Part shown: piece by piece, positions 50,397 through 58,762 of the stretch
Layout: every line of letters starts with the position of its first letter
How positions within the stretch are numbered: position 1 is the stretch's first letter
Assembly (NCBI GenBank): GCA_031763025.1
Contig: JASSKH010000028.1
Location: forward strand, 4,974,075-5,038,074
Direction of reading: 5' to 3'
Source: Macrocystis pyrifera
Lineage: Eukaryota > Sar > Phaeophyceae > Laminariales > Laminariaceae
DNA: 64,000 nt
Notes under the pieces: generated by a model
The model's input: the letters and a program-made list of their open reading frames with translations, nothing else
Told to the model about the DNA's origin: nothing
The model's database searches: none
Program-made: the position numbers and the translations under genes

Positions 50397-50578
50397 CCAG
50401 CAACAACGCTTACGGGACGCACGGACACGACGATTGCACGCGATCGGAGAACCGTCTCCGGTGGCGCGTTGGGAAACTTCCACCACCTCACAGAACAACA
50501 TCGTCGTCACACATGTCAGACCTCTGGCGTCGAGGCTCAATGCCTTAGAGCATACGACGCACACACCATCGACACCTG
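50397..50578 (+). CDS. Possible first visible exon (A) of the spliced plus-strand gene
   Basis: Preceded by GGTTTCTCCATGCAG and followed by the donor ACCTG|GTATGT, this 182-base segment is open in one frame (fragments RDRRTVSGGALGNFHHL and TSGVEAQCLRAYDA). It ends two bases into a codon, and the next exon (52,182) begins with the one base needed, giving TGC without a stop. Against it, the minus strand of the same region is also open with a strong donor, CGCAG|GTATGTAAAG (GT at plus 50,334-50,335). The strand is therefore uncertain. Confidence 0.38.
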
Positions 50579-52181
50579 GTATGTCTTAAAATGTAAGGTT
50601 TCTTTCTTACCAGGTTCTGTGCAACCGGTGCATTTCTTACACGGCAGTTTCTTATATTCTGGGCTCTCATCAACCGCTGCATGTTCTATAGGACAGTTTC
50701 TCGTCTCGCTGCGCTCTCAAAATCTGTTCCCTCGGCTATTTTTTCCATGCCCTCCTTATCCCGGGTGGATATCGATCGCTGGTGCTTCATATATGTCTAC
50801 TTCCCTAACTTGTTGGTCAGGTTGAGCTTAAATTCTAACACCGAGTTTCTTATTTTTTCGTGAAGCACTGAGCTTCGATTTCTTGAGCATATTTCCCAAG
50901 TGCGGACCAAAAGTACGAAGTTAAAGTTGTTTCGTAGTATGTCGCAGTAAGAAATTTAGCAGAGAGAGCTCGAGGAACATCACATTCAAGCGCTCCGCAT
51001 TACAAGTCGAGCACAGCAGGGCCAGCAGTAGTCCACGACTAGCCCCAGGCGCGTTTGCTGCCCTTGGTCTAGTACATCCTACTGTAGCAAGTAGAAGTAC
51101 TGCAGCCTCTAGTCTGCCTGTGTGAACAACAGCCTTCTGTAACTCATGAAGAGGATACCAGGTACCTGGTACCTGGTATGCAACAAAGGCTAAGTGAACC
51201 TGCGTGAGGCCCAAAACAAAAATGGAGCCCAAGATTGGTAAGGTCTAAACCTCAACACAAACTTGTACTCGTAGTCCCAACCTGGCCAGGTCGACTTGTT
51301 TCACTTGCCTGGAAGCGCTCCAGACAGACCACAGCTCCTTAAAGAACACCACCTCCTGGTGTGTAAAGCGAAGACGGCCATTCCCGGCTCACTCAGCTGT
51401 CCCACGTATCACTTCCATTTCTCTCCCATTTCGTCATTGAGAAAGCAGTTGTCTCGGGTTGCATCACTGCAATCGAGCTGGGATACATCTGAGCTTCCAT
51501 AACGACCTGTCGACCAAGGTCTAACGGACAAGGTCCAAGGATTGCGTGCTGTGGGTGTGCGCGCCCTCTCCTCAGGTACTTACACTGCGCATTACCCCTT
51601 TCGACTTCGGCTTCGTTCATTGCAAACCCTTCGTGCCCATTGACCGATGGGCACCATTTTTTTTTTTTATTGCTTCTACTCAAACAGTCAGTCATTTGTA
51701 TCCTACGATTGTCAGTTCAGTTTTGGGGACAATGGTTGGTCTGCAGCAACGCCATCCAGCCGGGGAGGGGTGAATGCTGTTAGATTATTTAGTCCCACAT
51801 ACGTCCAATAAACACGCCTTATTATATGACGGAAACCCGTCGAACAACAATCGATCTCACGTACCCCGAAGCAACACACTATGGTCTACGAGTACACGAC
51901 GGAAAACCCATTGAGTGTGTTTGCTTGTGAGAGCTTACTGATGTACCTCTACTATTAATACCTAGTGTGATACTACGGAGTACCCTGTACCATCGCTGTC
52001 GTGTTGAACTGACTGTGAATATTTCCTATCATTGCTGGTGGTATACCCGTATTATTTGTATTAATTGGTGCATTAATATATTCATGTGGCCTGTGCAGCG
52101 GGCGTCAGCCGCAGGAGCCACACACCGCTGGTCCTAGTTTACGTTCGTTTTCCCTTCCTGTGTTTATTCTCGCCCCGTCAG
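50579..52181. other. Intron or intergenic spacer with ambiguous coding fragments
   Basis: Open frames occur on both strands (plus 51,296-51,502; minus 51,393-51,695) with protein-like composition, and each has an acceptor-like CAG nearby, but they overlap on opposite strands and cannot both be real. A 25-bp palindrome lies at 51,155-51,179. No unambiguous exon is called. Confidence 0.4.
51155..51179. repeat. Perfect 12-bp-arm palindrome
   Basis: ATACCAGGTACC, one central base, then GGTACCTGGTAT, the exact reverse complement of the left arm. The flanking bases do not extend the pairing. It could be a binding site, a cruciform or chance. Confidence 0.6.
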
Positions 52182-52347
52182 CCCTTTCAGAGGCACAGCT
52201 ACGAGAAAAGAAGATCTAGCTAAAAGCCTGATCGGTCAGCAATTCCCTTGGACAGGGAACTGGGCCGGCACATGGGACAACGCGGTTTCAACGGTCATGC
52301 AGAAATTTGGAGAACGCTACGAGCTCAAACGACACAACAAAGAGAAT
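52182..52347 (+). CDS. Exon B of an unrecognised spliced gene
   Basis: A long pyrimidine tract (TTTTCCCTTCCTGTGTTTATT then CGCCCCGTCAG) ends at 52,181 and a consensus donor GAGAAT|GTAAGT follows at 52,348. One leading base plus 55 codons is open. Fragments are TRKEDLAKSLIGQQFPW, TGNWAGTWDNAVSTVM and QKFGERYELKRHNKEN, a mixed globular composition with several aromatic residues. A later acceptor, TTTCAG at 52,190, is in the same phase, but after exon A it would create a stop. The product is not recognised. Confidence 0.65.
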
Positions 52348-52556
52348 GTAAGTTTGAAGGCATGCAGACATTTTTGGGTGACTTGAAGTGCCAAGGATGT
52401 GAGGCGTATGGCCTGGGTCGCATATCCTTCGAAGAGGCGATATGCTTTTTATAGATAACACGCGCAACGCGACACCCGCGCAGCGCTTCCTGTGGTTGTA
52501 CTAAGCTTGTCTTCAAAACTTCGCCTGAATGCCTCGCCGCCACTTTGTTCTCACAG

Positions 52557-52700
52557 CTCTTCACCAAGGCTGTACAGGGATCAAGGTTTGCTGAGAACAG
52601 GCCTCGCAGAGTAATGGCGACTTGCCTACAGGCGGGTAAACCAAGCAACAACCTGGTGATACAGGACACCACAAAGCGCCGCAAGACTACCTCGGTCAAG
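52557..52700 (+). CDS. Exon C of the same gene
   Basis: Acceptor CACTTTGTTCTCACAG| at 52,556 and donor GTCAAG|GTACAC at 52,701 bound 48 whole codons, phase 0 at both ends, matching exon B and exon D. The peptide is basic (RFAENRPRRVMATCLQ, QDTTKRRKTTSVK), which would suit a nucleic-acid-binding or nuclear protein, but no family is recognised. Confidence 0.65.
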
Positions 52701-52919
52701 GTACACGTTTTCTCGTTGGATGGACCCTAAAACTCACCGTAAGGGCTCAATTACCGGCACCGTTCTACCCCGCTCATGTACTGCAGTACTGCTTGGCTAC
52801 GTACCTATAGCTGTTTGTACCGGTGCCGTGCTGCACCGGTCGCGTGTTGTAGTGCTGTCGATTACATACCCCTCGCTGTATGTGTCACTGCCCCCGTCTC
52901 CTTCGTGATTTTTGTTCAG

Positions 52920-52985
52920 ATCGGTGGCCAGTGGCGCGTCACGATGCAATGGCCGCGGAAGCTGTCGGGCCCGAGAATTACGCAG
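52920..52985 (+). CDS. Exon D of the same gene
   Basis: Acceptor GTGATTTTTGTTCAG| and donor ACGCAG|GTATGT bound 22 codons (IGGQWRVTMQWPRK then LSGPRITQ), phase 0 on both sides. The exon is small, and both splice sites are close to consensus. The intervening introns are about 210-250 bp. Confidence 0.62.
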
Positions 52986-53233
52986 GTATGTTGTTTAGTG
53001 GTACTGCTTTATATATTACCTCGTGCCTGATTGGCCTAAATAACTGCCGCCTTTGTGGCTGATGGTATAGCCGGTTAAGTTGTGATTCACGCGATCTTTA
53101 TGTATTGGTAGTTCGTATGTAGGGTTACCCTGCGTGCACTTTGCGTTCAACTATTTCAGCACACGCTCTCCAACCAGAATCTCCATTTTTACTCGCCCCC
53201 CATCGTTGATCACTCCGAATTTTTGCCCCGCAG

Positions 53234-53437
53234 GCGACTCTTGCGCACCTCACGCCAGGTTCGGGAATGCAAGAGCACCCCTGTCGGCGACGTTTCGAGA
53301 ACGAGCTCACCATGGCGGATATCGACGACAAAGAAGATTTAATTCGCGAGTTACACCAGGCTCGTGTGGAAACGAAGGAAATACACAAGGTCCTCGAGAA
53401 TGAGGGCGAGGTGTTGGGAGCGGAAGGGAAGTCGAAG
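53234..53437 (+). CDS. Exon E of the same gene, acidic helical segment
   Basis: Acceptor TTTTTGCCCCGCAG| and donor TCGAAG|GTGAGA bound 68 codons, phase 0. The second half (MADIDDKEDLIRELHQA, RVETKEIHKVLENEGEV) is charged and likely helical, possibly a short coiled coil. ACCATGG at 53,310-53,316 is a good start context, so an alternative shorter product could begin at the ATG at 53,312. With exons B-D the frame stays open for 193 codons. Confidence 0.62.
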
Positions 53438-54742
53438 GTGAGAATGGGGTAATGTTCTTGTTGACCAGAGTATTGTCTATCTTACACGCCTACAGTATTA
53501 GTGAGCAGTCTATCGTGCATGCAGTGAGTCAGTTTATGCCTTGTACTGACTGCCCTATATTGTTTCCTGCTTTGGAAATACGTGCGTTAGGCCGTTAAGA
53601 GGCCACTCCTGACTTTTCTTTTGTGTTTGGGTTGACCTAGTCAACAAACCTGTAACAAATTTGTGATGAAGTATAATCTACGTGAACTATTTCTATAGAT
53701 GATAAGTACATACAAGGTACCCCCTGAACGAAAGGTTGCGTGACTGGTATCATGATAATTCAAGAAAGGTTACACTCACGGCATCATTTGTTGGTACTAC
53801 AACCTAATCATTCCAACACATTCTTCACAAAAAAAAAAAACGCTCTTGAAGTCAAACGCTATAAATACCACCCATCTGTCCATTTGTCCAGTTACACAAC
53901 GTGTGCTAAAAAACGCCTGAAAGACGAACACCAAAATTGCGACTCCGCTGTCGATTTGTACAGTTACAAACGTACGAGTTCTCGCGCCACCGATGTCGTT
54001 GAACATTGCATACCATTATAAAATATGGTCATGTTTGGTTCAGGAGGTGTGGCGCTTTCCGTAAGGCGTGTTTCATAGGCCAGTATTACACTGGAACTAG
54101 TACAGCAGCTGCCGAAAAGAAACATTTTACAAAAAAAAAAAATACGAACCAGGTAGATAGAGTTGCAGAATAGCCTGCGTGTCCCCTTGCAACAGCTGGA
54201 GTATTCTAACCACAACGTACCCACCGTTTAGTTGTCTGCTACAATAGTAGACGTCGAGGATCGTAGGTGTAAGGCGGACAGTCCGCCAGTGCACCTTCAC
54301 AAGATGGCCGATCATCATTACGCTGGGTTCACCCGATTTACTTCCTCTGTCCCCTCTTTCGACCGCTCAAGCACATGACAATAACGTTGTCGCGCGCTGA
54401 CTTTCGGCAGTATGGACAAGGGCGTCTATGCTTGCGCGTTGGGGTATAAATTTATTACGGGCGCCAAAACAAACAGGGCCCCCCTTCCACCCTCGCGCGC
54501 CCAATATTTTCATTTGCCGCCCGACTGCCTGATCTCCCAGAAATAACTATTAATAGTAAAGAAAACTGAGTTGAGTCAGAGCGGGATTGGGTGAGCTAGG
54601 TTGGGTCGGCAGTTACGATGCTCCACCAGCATTGCTCGCGAGAGCTACAGTTTCTTTAGTAGGAGCTATGAGAGTGAAGGAAGTCTGTGAATGCCGCTAA
54701 CAATCTGTCAATGCTTGTTTACCCATTATGTCGGCAACATAG
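53438..54742. other. Probable long intron
   Basis: AT-rich sequence between exon E and candidate exon F with an A12 run near 53,829-53,840 and another A-rich run near 54,131-54,142. Open frames here have no supporting splice sites. A 17-base TTCAG|...|GTAAGG segment near 54,042-54,060 was considered and not called. Confidence 0.4.
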
Positions 54743-54814
54743 GTGCGGAACATCAAGATGAAGAGCTTGAGGGAATCCGCAGGGAAGACCACGGACGCCC
54801 ATGCCTTCTGGCAC
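54743..54814 (+). CDS. Candidate exon F of the same gene
   Basis: A segment of 24 codons (VRNIKMKSLRESAGK, TTDAHAFWH) lies between GGCAACATAG| and the donor TGGCAC|GTACGT, phase 0 at both ends and so compatible with exon E. The acceptor's pyrimidine tract is only moderate and the intron would be 1.3 kb, so the link to exons B-E is less certain. No terminal exon or stop was found before the retroelement. Confidence 0.42.
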
Positions 54815-55344
54815 GTACGTGCGATTTTACGCCGGCTGGAATAATAGTATACATGATAACTGAAGCTCATGACATACACCTGGTATATATGTACACCTCA
54901 GACAAAAATGAAAGTGAGGTCGATGCACGTACGTATGTATCGGATACATTCATACATGCACAGTCACCACAGAAACCGAGAAGACCACATACTGCCAGAA
55001 GAAATGGACAGGATGAAAAAAAACAACTCGACGTCGAAAAATCGAAATCAAAATGGGGGAAAAAAAACGAAAATCGAAAAGGGACGAGAGATAAAAAAGT
55101 TTAATTCAGGCAAGAAAGCATGAAATCAAGAAAGGAAACACACGAGAGAATTCGCATGTTTTAGCAGATTGCAGGCTCGCACACTACGCGAGGGGTGTAG
55201 AACAGAGGTAAGAACAAAATGACCAACATACGCACTCCGCTACTTCGAACACCAGGGAAGCAAAAAAGAGACTAATAGACAAAAAACAAAAAGAAAGGAA
55301 GACAGGTATTGGCTACCAGATATACCGGGTATTGTGTTTTGTGT
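54815..55344. other. Spacer without recognisable features
   Basis: A-rich stretches (54,990-55,110) open a lysine-rich frame that I regard as low complexity. No gene is supported. Confidence 0.4.
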
Positions 55345-55433
55345 ACCATTTTATTTATTTATTTATTTATTTTAATAATCAATTTTACCTTCCAACCTAA
55401 CTCGTAGGAGGATTTACCCTCAGCGATCTTCTG
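55345..55433. repeat. Dispersed repeat, copy 2 of 2 in the window
   Basis: Same orientation as the copy at 42,848-42,933, with about 90% identity over 63 bp (55,371-55,433). Here the A/T-rich left side has become an ATTT microsatellite (TTATTTATTTATTTATT, 55,351-55,371). Flanking sequence outside the shared segment differs, so this is a genuine interspersed copy and not a recent local duplication. Confidence 0.7.
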
Positions 55434-55801
55434 CACCATGTACATGAAAAAAGAAAAAATACACCTGACCTGATCAGGTTTATTCTTATTGTTAAGATAT
55501 GGTCTTGTATGAGATTGAAAGCCCGGTAACTACCTGGGTTTAGTCACTGGGAACGTATTTGTAGTACTTGGAAGGCGTATCTTAGATGGAAAACCAGGGG
55601 TTTTCCAGAGGAGCACGAGCTTGGTCTCAGTCTCCGCGTGCACGAAAGGAATAAAACTGCTCTTCTTCTATAGCTAAGCAAACAACACATGTGAGTGCGA
55701 TGTTTACCGACTTAAAAGGCAGACCTGTCCAGGGATACAAAGTGTCCCGCAACTCTGGATCTTAACAAATGACGACGACGGCAGAACATGGGTCGTTGGT
55801 C

Positions 55802-55818
55802 GTGAGTTCGAATCTCAC
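55802..55818 (+). pseudogene. Isolated tRNA T-arm / Pol III B-box-like element
   Basis: GTGAG TTCGAAT CTCAC forms a perfect five-pair stem around a canonical T-loop, followed by GTCCACC as an acceptor 3' strand would be. The matching 5' acceptor strand (GGTGGAC), D-arm and anticodon arm are not found upstream. It is probably a relic of a tRNA or tRNA-derived SINE. Confidence 0.4.
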
Positions 55819-55951
55819 GTCCACCGTTAAATCGCTTTTTAAAGAAAAGTGAATTTCCTACTGTCAAGAACCTGAAAAAATACTTCCGGATCCCCAGAAA
55901 TTGGAACCGCGTGTTGGTGTCACGCGTCGACCCGTATGTCTGGTCCGTTCC

Positions 55952-55963
55952 AGGGGGGGAGAG
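55952..55963 (+). other. Polypurine-tract-like run at an LTR-type start
   Basis: AGGGGGGGAGAG is directly followed by TGTTATGAGG at 55,964. In Ty3/gypsy elements the polypurine tract lies immediately before the 3' LTR, and LTRs begin TG, often TGTTA. The arrangement suggests that the 3' end of one element's internal region abuts an LTR which then leads into the next element's coding region. Confidence 0.4.
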
Positions 55964-56128
55964 TGTTATGAGGCTTAGATTGGGTAGGCGATTGGTAACC
56001 TTTTACCTTTAGCCCAAGTGGCGTCTTCGGCTTAGGACTCTCCACGTTTTTGTCGGTTTGCGTTGTTTGTCACTGTTTTTATTTGTTTGCTTTCCTATTG
56101 TTGTTGAGTAAGTTTGTTCCGGCCACTG
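55964..56128 (+). repeat. Candidate short LTR
   Basis: The segment starts TGTTATG and a TG...CA boundary could be placed at CACTGCA (56,122-56,128), just before the first ATG of the coding region. No second copy is present in the window and the ends lack a good inverted repeat. No primer-binding site complementary to a tRNA 3' end is clear. Length and boundaries are therefore tentative. Confidence 0.3.
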
Positions 56129-56129
56129 C

Positions 56130-57705
56130 ATGATGGAGACTCAAGAGGTGGAAGGGTCTGCTTCCCACCACGGTGGCCGAGCCGCTGAGACTCCGGGCCC
56201 CTCAGTGCCCCACCGCCCAAGGCCCGTCGATGTGGATCGAGCGCCTTGTACAACAGACCAACAAGTGGAGCACGAGTCTAGGCAGGAGCCCCATCAGAAC
56301 GACGTGGATCGAGCGCCTTGTACAACAAGACATGAGGACAAAGAGCTTCGACCGGAGCCCCCTGACGGGCCCCGAGCAGCCTCCGCTAGACGGACCTCAT
56401 CCAAGATCCCTTCTGTGCCTCGCTCGGCTGAGCGAGCTCTGCCGCCCAAGACAACTGGACGCCCCGCTCCTTCGAGAGCGCGACGCGCGCCACCAGCCAG
56501 GGCTTGGGTCTTGCAGCATTGTCTCCCCACTCGTACCCTCTGCTGTCCAAGCCACCTGGAAGCCCCGCTCCGCTGAGCGCGTACCCAGCCAACCCGGAGA
56601 GCCAGCTGCGTCTGTCACCCAGCCAACCCGGGGAGCCAGCTGCGTCTGCTCCGGACCGGAGCACGTCGGACAAACTTGGACGCAGCGACCTGGAGGCATC
56701 CCAGTTGCGCTCTGCGCCGCTGGATCTACCTGCTTCTGGGCCAGATGAGAGAGTATTTGAGACTGTTTTTCCGCCTCGCATTCCACTGTTGTTCGACTCT
56801 GCTCGTACTCGTAGGATGACCACGCGTGGTGTTGCCACTCCTGAATTTTGTTTTCCGTGCCGCGGCCACACGATGGCACACTGGATTTCGTTGTTGAGCC
56901 TGCTTCCCGCGCTGCTCGATTAGGAGCTACAAACAGAGATCCTGGAAATTACAGTGCAGGTTCGAGGTTGCTGATAGCGGGAGCACCACGGCCGCTCGCG
57001 AAATTGTTCCCGCTCCTCGCCTACAAGATGGCACACTGGATTTCAGTATTGCGTCCTTTTCGCCCGCTGCTGTAACCACCCACGCCAATTCCACTGGAAA
57101 TTCCACTACTGATGGGAGTTTTAATACTGCTGTTAGTGAGGACGATGCTTTTGATAGGCCCCCCAGTACCGGAGTGCCCGCTACTGTGACTACCCGTGAC
57201 GTTTCTGCTGAGAATTCTCGTCCTGAGGCGAGTTTTAATACTGCTGCTAGAGAGGACGATGCTTTTGATAGGACCTCCAGTACTGACGTGCCCACTGCTG
57301 TAGCTACCCGCGGCGATCCGGTTGAGCATTCTCGTTCCGATGCGAGTTCTAATCCTGCTGCTAGAGGGGACGAGGCTTTTGATAGGCCCTCCAGTATCGG
57401 GGACGCGCCAACACCAACTACACTTGCTGTTAGTACGCATATAAACCGCGACAGCCGCCACCCTATCACGACACCACCTAGGGTCGACGCTCGCTCCCCA
57501 AGTGCTCGTAGTGCCCGCCGACTGGCGCGCCAGGCCTTGATCACAGCTATACAAGTTGCTGAAGCACAAGCTGCAGCTCCTGCCGCCGCTGTTCCTACCC
57601 ACCACGACCCTGAGAACCGCCATTTTCCGTCCTACCCCGCCTCGGTGTCCCCCCTGCCCCGGCGTCGCCCTTTGCCCTGGTGTTTTCCGCCCGCCCCGCC
57701 TCAGC
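56130..57705 (+). pseudogene. Frame-broken leader or N-terminal coding region of the retroelement
   Basis: Coding-like sequence shifts frame repeatedly. It reads from ATG 56,130 or 56,133 (METQEVEGSASHHGG) in one frame. A frame that is open at 56,504-56,923 then carries SQPGEPAASAPDRS and PDERVFETVFPP. Next comes HDGTLDFVVEPASRAARLG near 56,872, and finally a frame open from about 56,900 to 57,812 (PRLQDGTLDFSIASFSP, then the 38-residue repeats). HDGTLDF and QDGTLDF are related words about 155 bp apart, hinting at an internal duplication. A 72-bp in-frame repeat (GTGGATCGAGCGCCTTGTAC at 56,232 and 56,304) and a 34-bp duplication (56,584 and 56,618) are visible; the latter alone changes the frame. 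The protein would be Pro/Ser/Asp-rich and disordered. Function unknown. Confidence 0.5.
57078..57410 (+). repeat. 114-bp (38-residue) tandem repeat in the retroelement leader
   Basis: Landmark GAGTTTTAATACTGCTG or a variant occurs at 57,116, 57,230 and 57,344, exact spacing 114 bp. The period is a multiple of three and the units stay in one frame, repeating cores like SFNTA-REDDAFDR and SSTDVPTAVATR. The units differ mostly by substitution, so the reading frame was probably under selection while the repeat aged. Confidence 0.85.
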
Positions 57706-58713
57706 ATGTCACGGACAACAAAAGCATGGGAGGGATCACCCAGCCCCGCCAGGTCCTCCAGAGGCCTGAGGACTTACGGCTCCTCCCCCGCTTCGGGAGC
57801 GAGGACACCTGAGCCCGCGGGCCCCACGTCTCTGGATGACGCCGTGGACTTCGAGCCCCCGGACTCCGAGGACGAGCGGCTGGCAACCGGGAAGGCCGCA
57901 GCACCGGCGGCCGAGGACCCGGGCAGTGCCCAGGCGCCCCCCCAACTACCTGGGGCGTGGACCTCCCTCTCGCCAGAGGAGCAGGCGGCGGTCATCCAGC
58001 GCTGGGCCAACCAGTCCAGCCTCGAAGCGGGGACAACCGCCGATCGCCCCCCGCCCGGCCAGGCCGACACTGTCACGGCCGCGCGAGCTCCTGATGCCAC
58101 AGACACCCACCCCGACGTCCTCGCAGCCGAGCAGGCTTTGGCCTCTGCCGAGGCCCTTGGGGCTGCCTCGGCGACAACGGCTAGCCGTCGAGCGCTGACG
58201 CGTGTATCGGCCGAGCTCGAGGCTGCAGCTGCCGCCCGCGCTTCCACGGCCGCCGCCGCCATCTCCACGGCTGCCGCCACGGCTTCCGAGGAAGCCGCTC
58301 GCTCCGCCTCTTGTGCGCGAGACTCCATATCTCGGGCCAGTGAGGCGCTGCGGGCTGCCCGGGCGGCTGCTTCCTCCGCGACCAGCCGGGCCGGCGAGAC
58401 GAGGGCATCAGCGGAGAACCTTCCACTTGCCTCCACCACCGCGAAGGCCGCTCCAGCCCCCGGCCTTCGCCCCACAGACCGGTGTTCTCCCGCTGTGCTC
58501 GCGATCGACGCCCGGACCAAGCGCCCCGGGGACCTCGATTTTTTGCAGGGGAGTGTCGCCTGCATGGCGGCCGAGCCCAACCCGTGCTTCCCCCCCGAGG
58601 AGGCGGCTCTGGTGGTCTCTGCAGCTCGCCGCCTCCGACGCGAACTGCCCGCCGAAGGCCTCTCGGTCCACGACGCTTGGCTGGGAATGTCAGACGTCTC
58701 CTGGTCGGACTAA
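57706..58713 (+). CDS. gag: Gag N-terminal region, Ala-rich helical
   Basis: From ATG 57,706 the frame reads MSRTTKAWEGSPSPARSSRG, an Arg/Ser-rich start, and stays open for 335 codons to TAA at 58,711-58,713. The frame is open further upstream to 57,556, but this Met sits where an N-terminus looks natural. An acidic stretch (DDAVDFEPPDSEDERL) is followed by residues of about 137-240 that are extremely Ala/Ser-rich with regularly spaced Arg and Glu, likely a long helix or coiled coil suited to multimerisation. After the TAA the same frame continues sensibly (QLQAYTMALVVSLLRAHE), so the stop looks like a point mutation inside a longer Gag. The gag assignment rests on position upstream of the capsid-like region and zinc knuckle, not on a recognised domain. 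Confidence 0.55.
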   Translation: MSRTTKAWEGSPSPARSSRGLRTYGSSPASGARTPEPAGPTSLDDAVDFEPPDSEDERLATGKAAAPAAEDPGSAQAPPQLPGAWTSLSPEEQAAVIQRWANQSSLEAGTTADRPPPGQADTVTAARAPDATDTHPDVLAAEQALASAEALGAASATTASRRALTRVSAELEAAAAARASTAAAAISTAAATASEEAARSASCARDSISRASEALRAARAAASSATSRAGETRASAENLPLASTTAKAAPAPGLRPTDRCSPAVLAIDARTKRPGDLDFLQGSVACMAAEPNPCFPPEEAALVVSAARRLRRELPAEGLSVHDAWLGMSDVSWSD

Positions 58714-58762
58714 CAGCTCCAGGCCTACACAATGGCTCTGGTGGTGAGCCTACTGAGGGCCC

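Noticed and set aside
51296-51695. Opposite-strand exon-like segments (plus 51,296-51,502; minus 51,393-51,695)
   Set aside because: Both have protein-like composition and a nearby CAG acceptor, but they overlap antisense and neither links in phase to a firm neighbour. Left unassigned pending transcript data.
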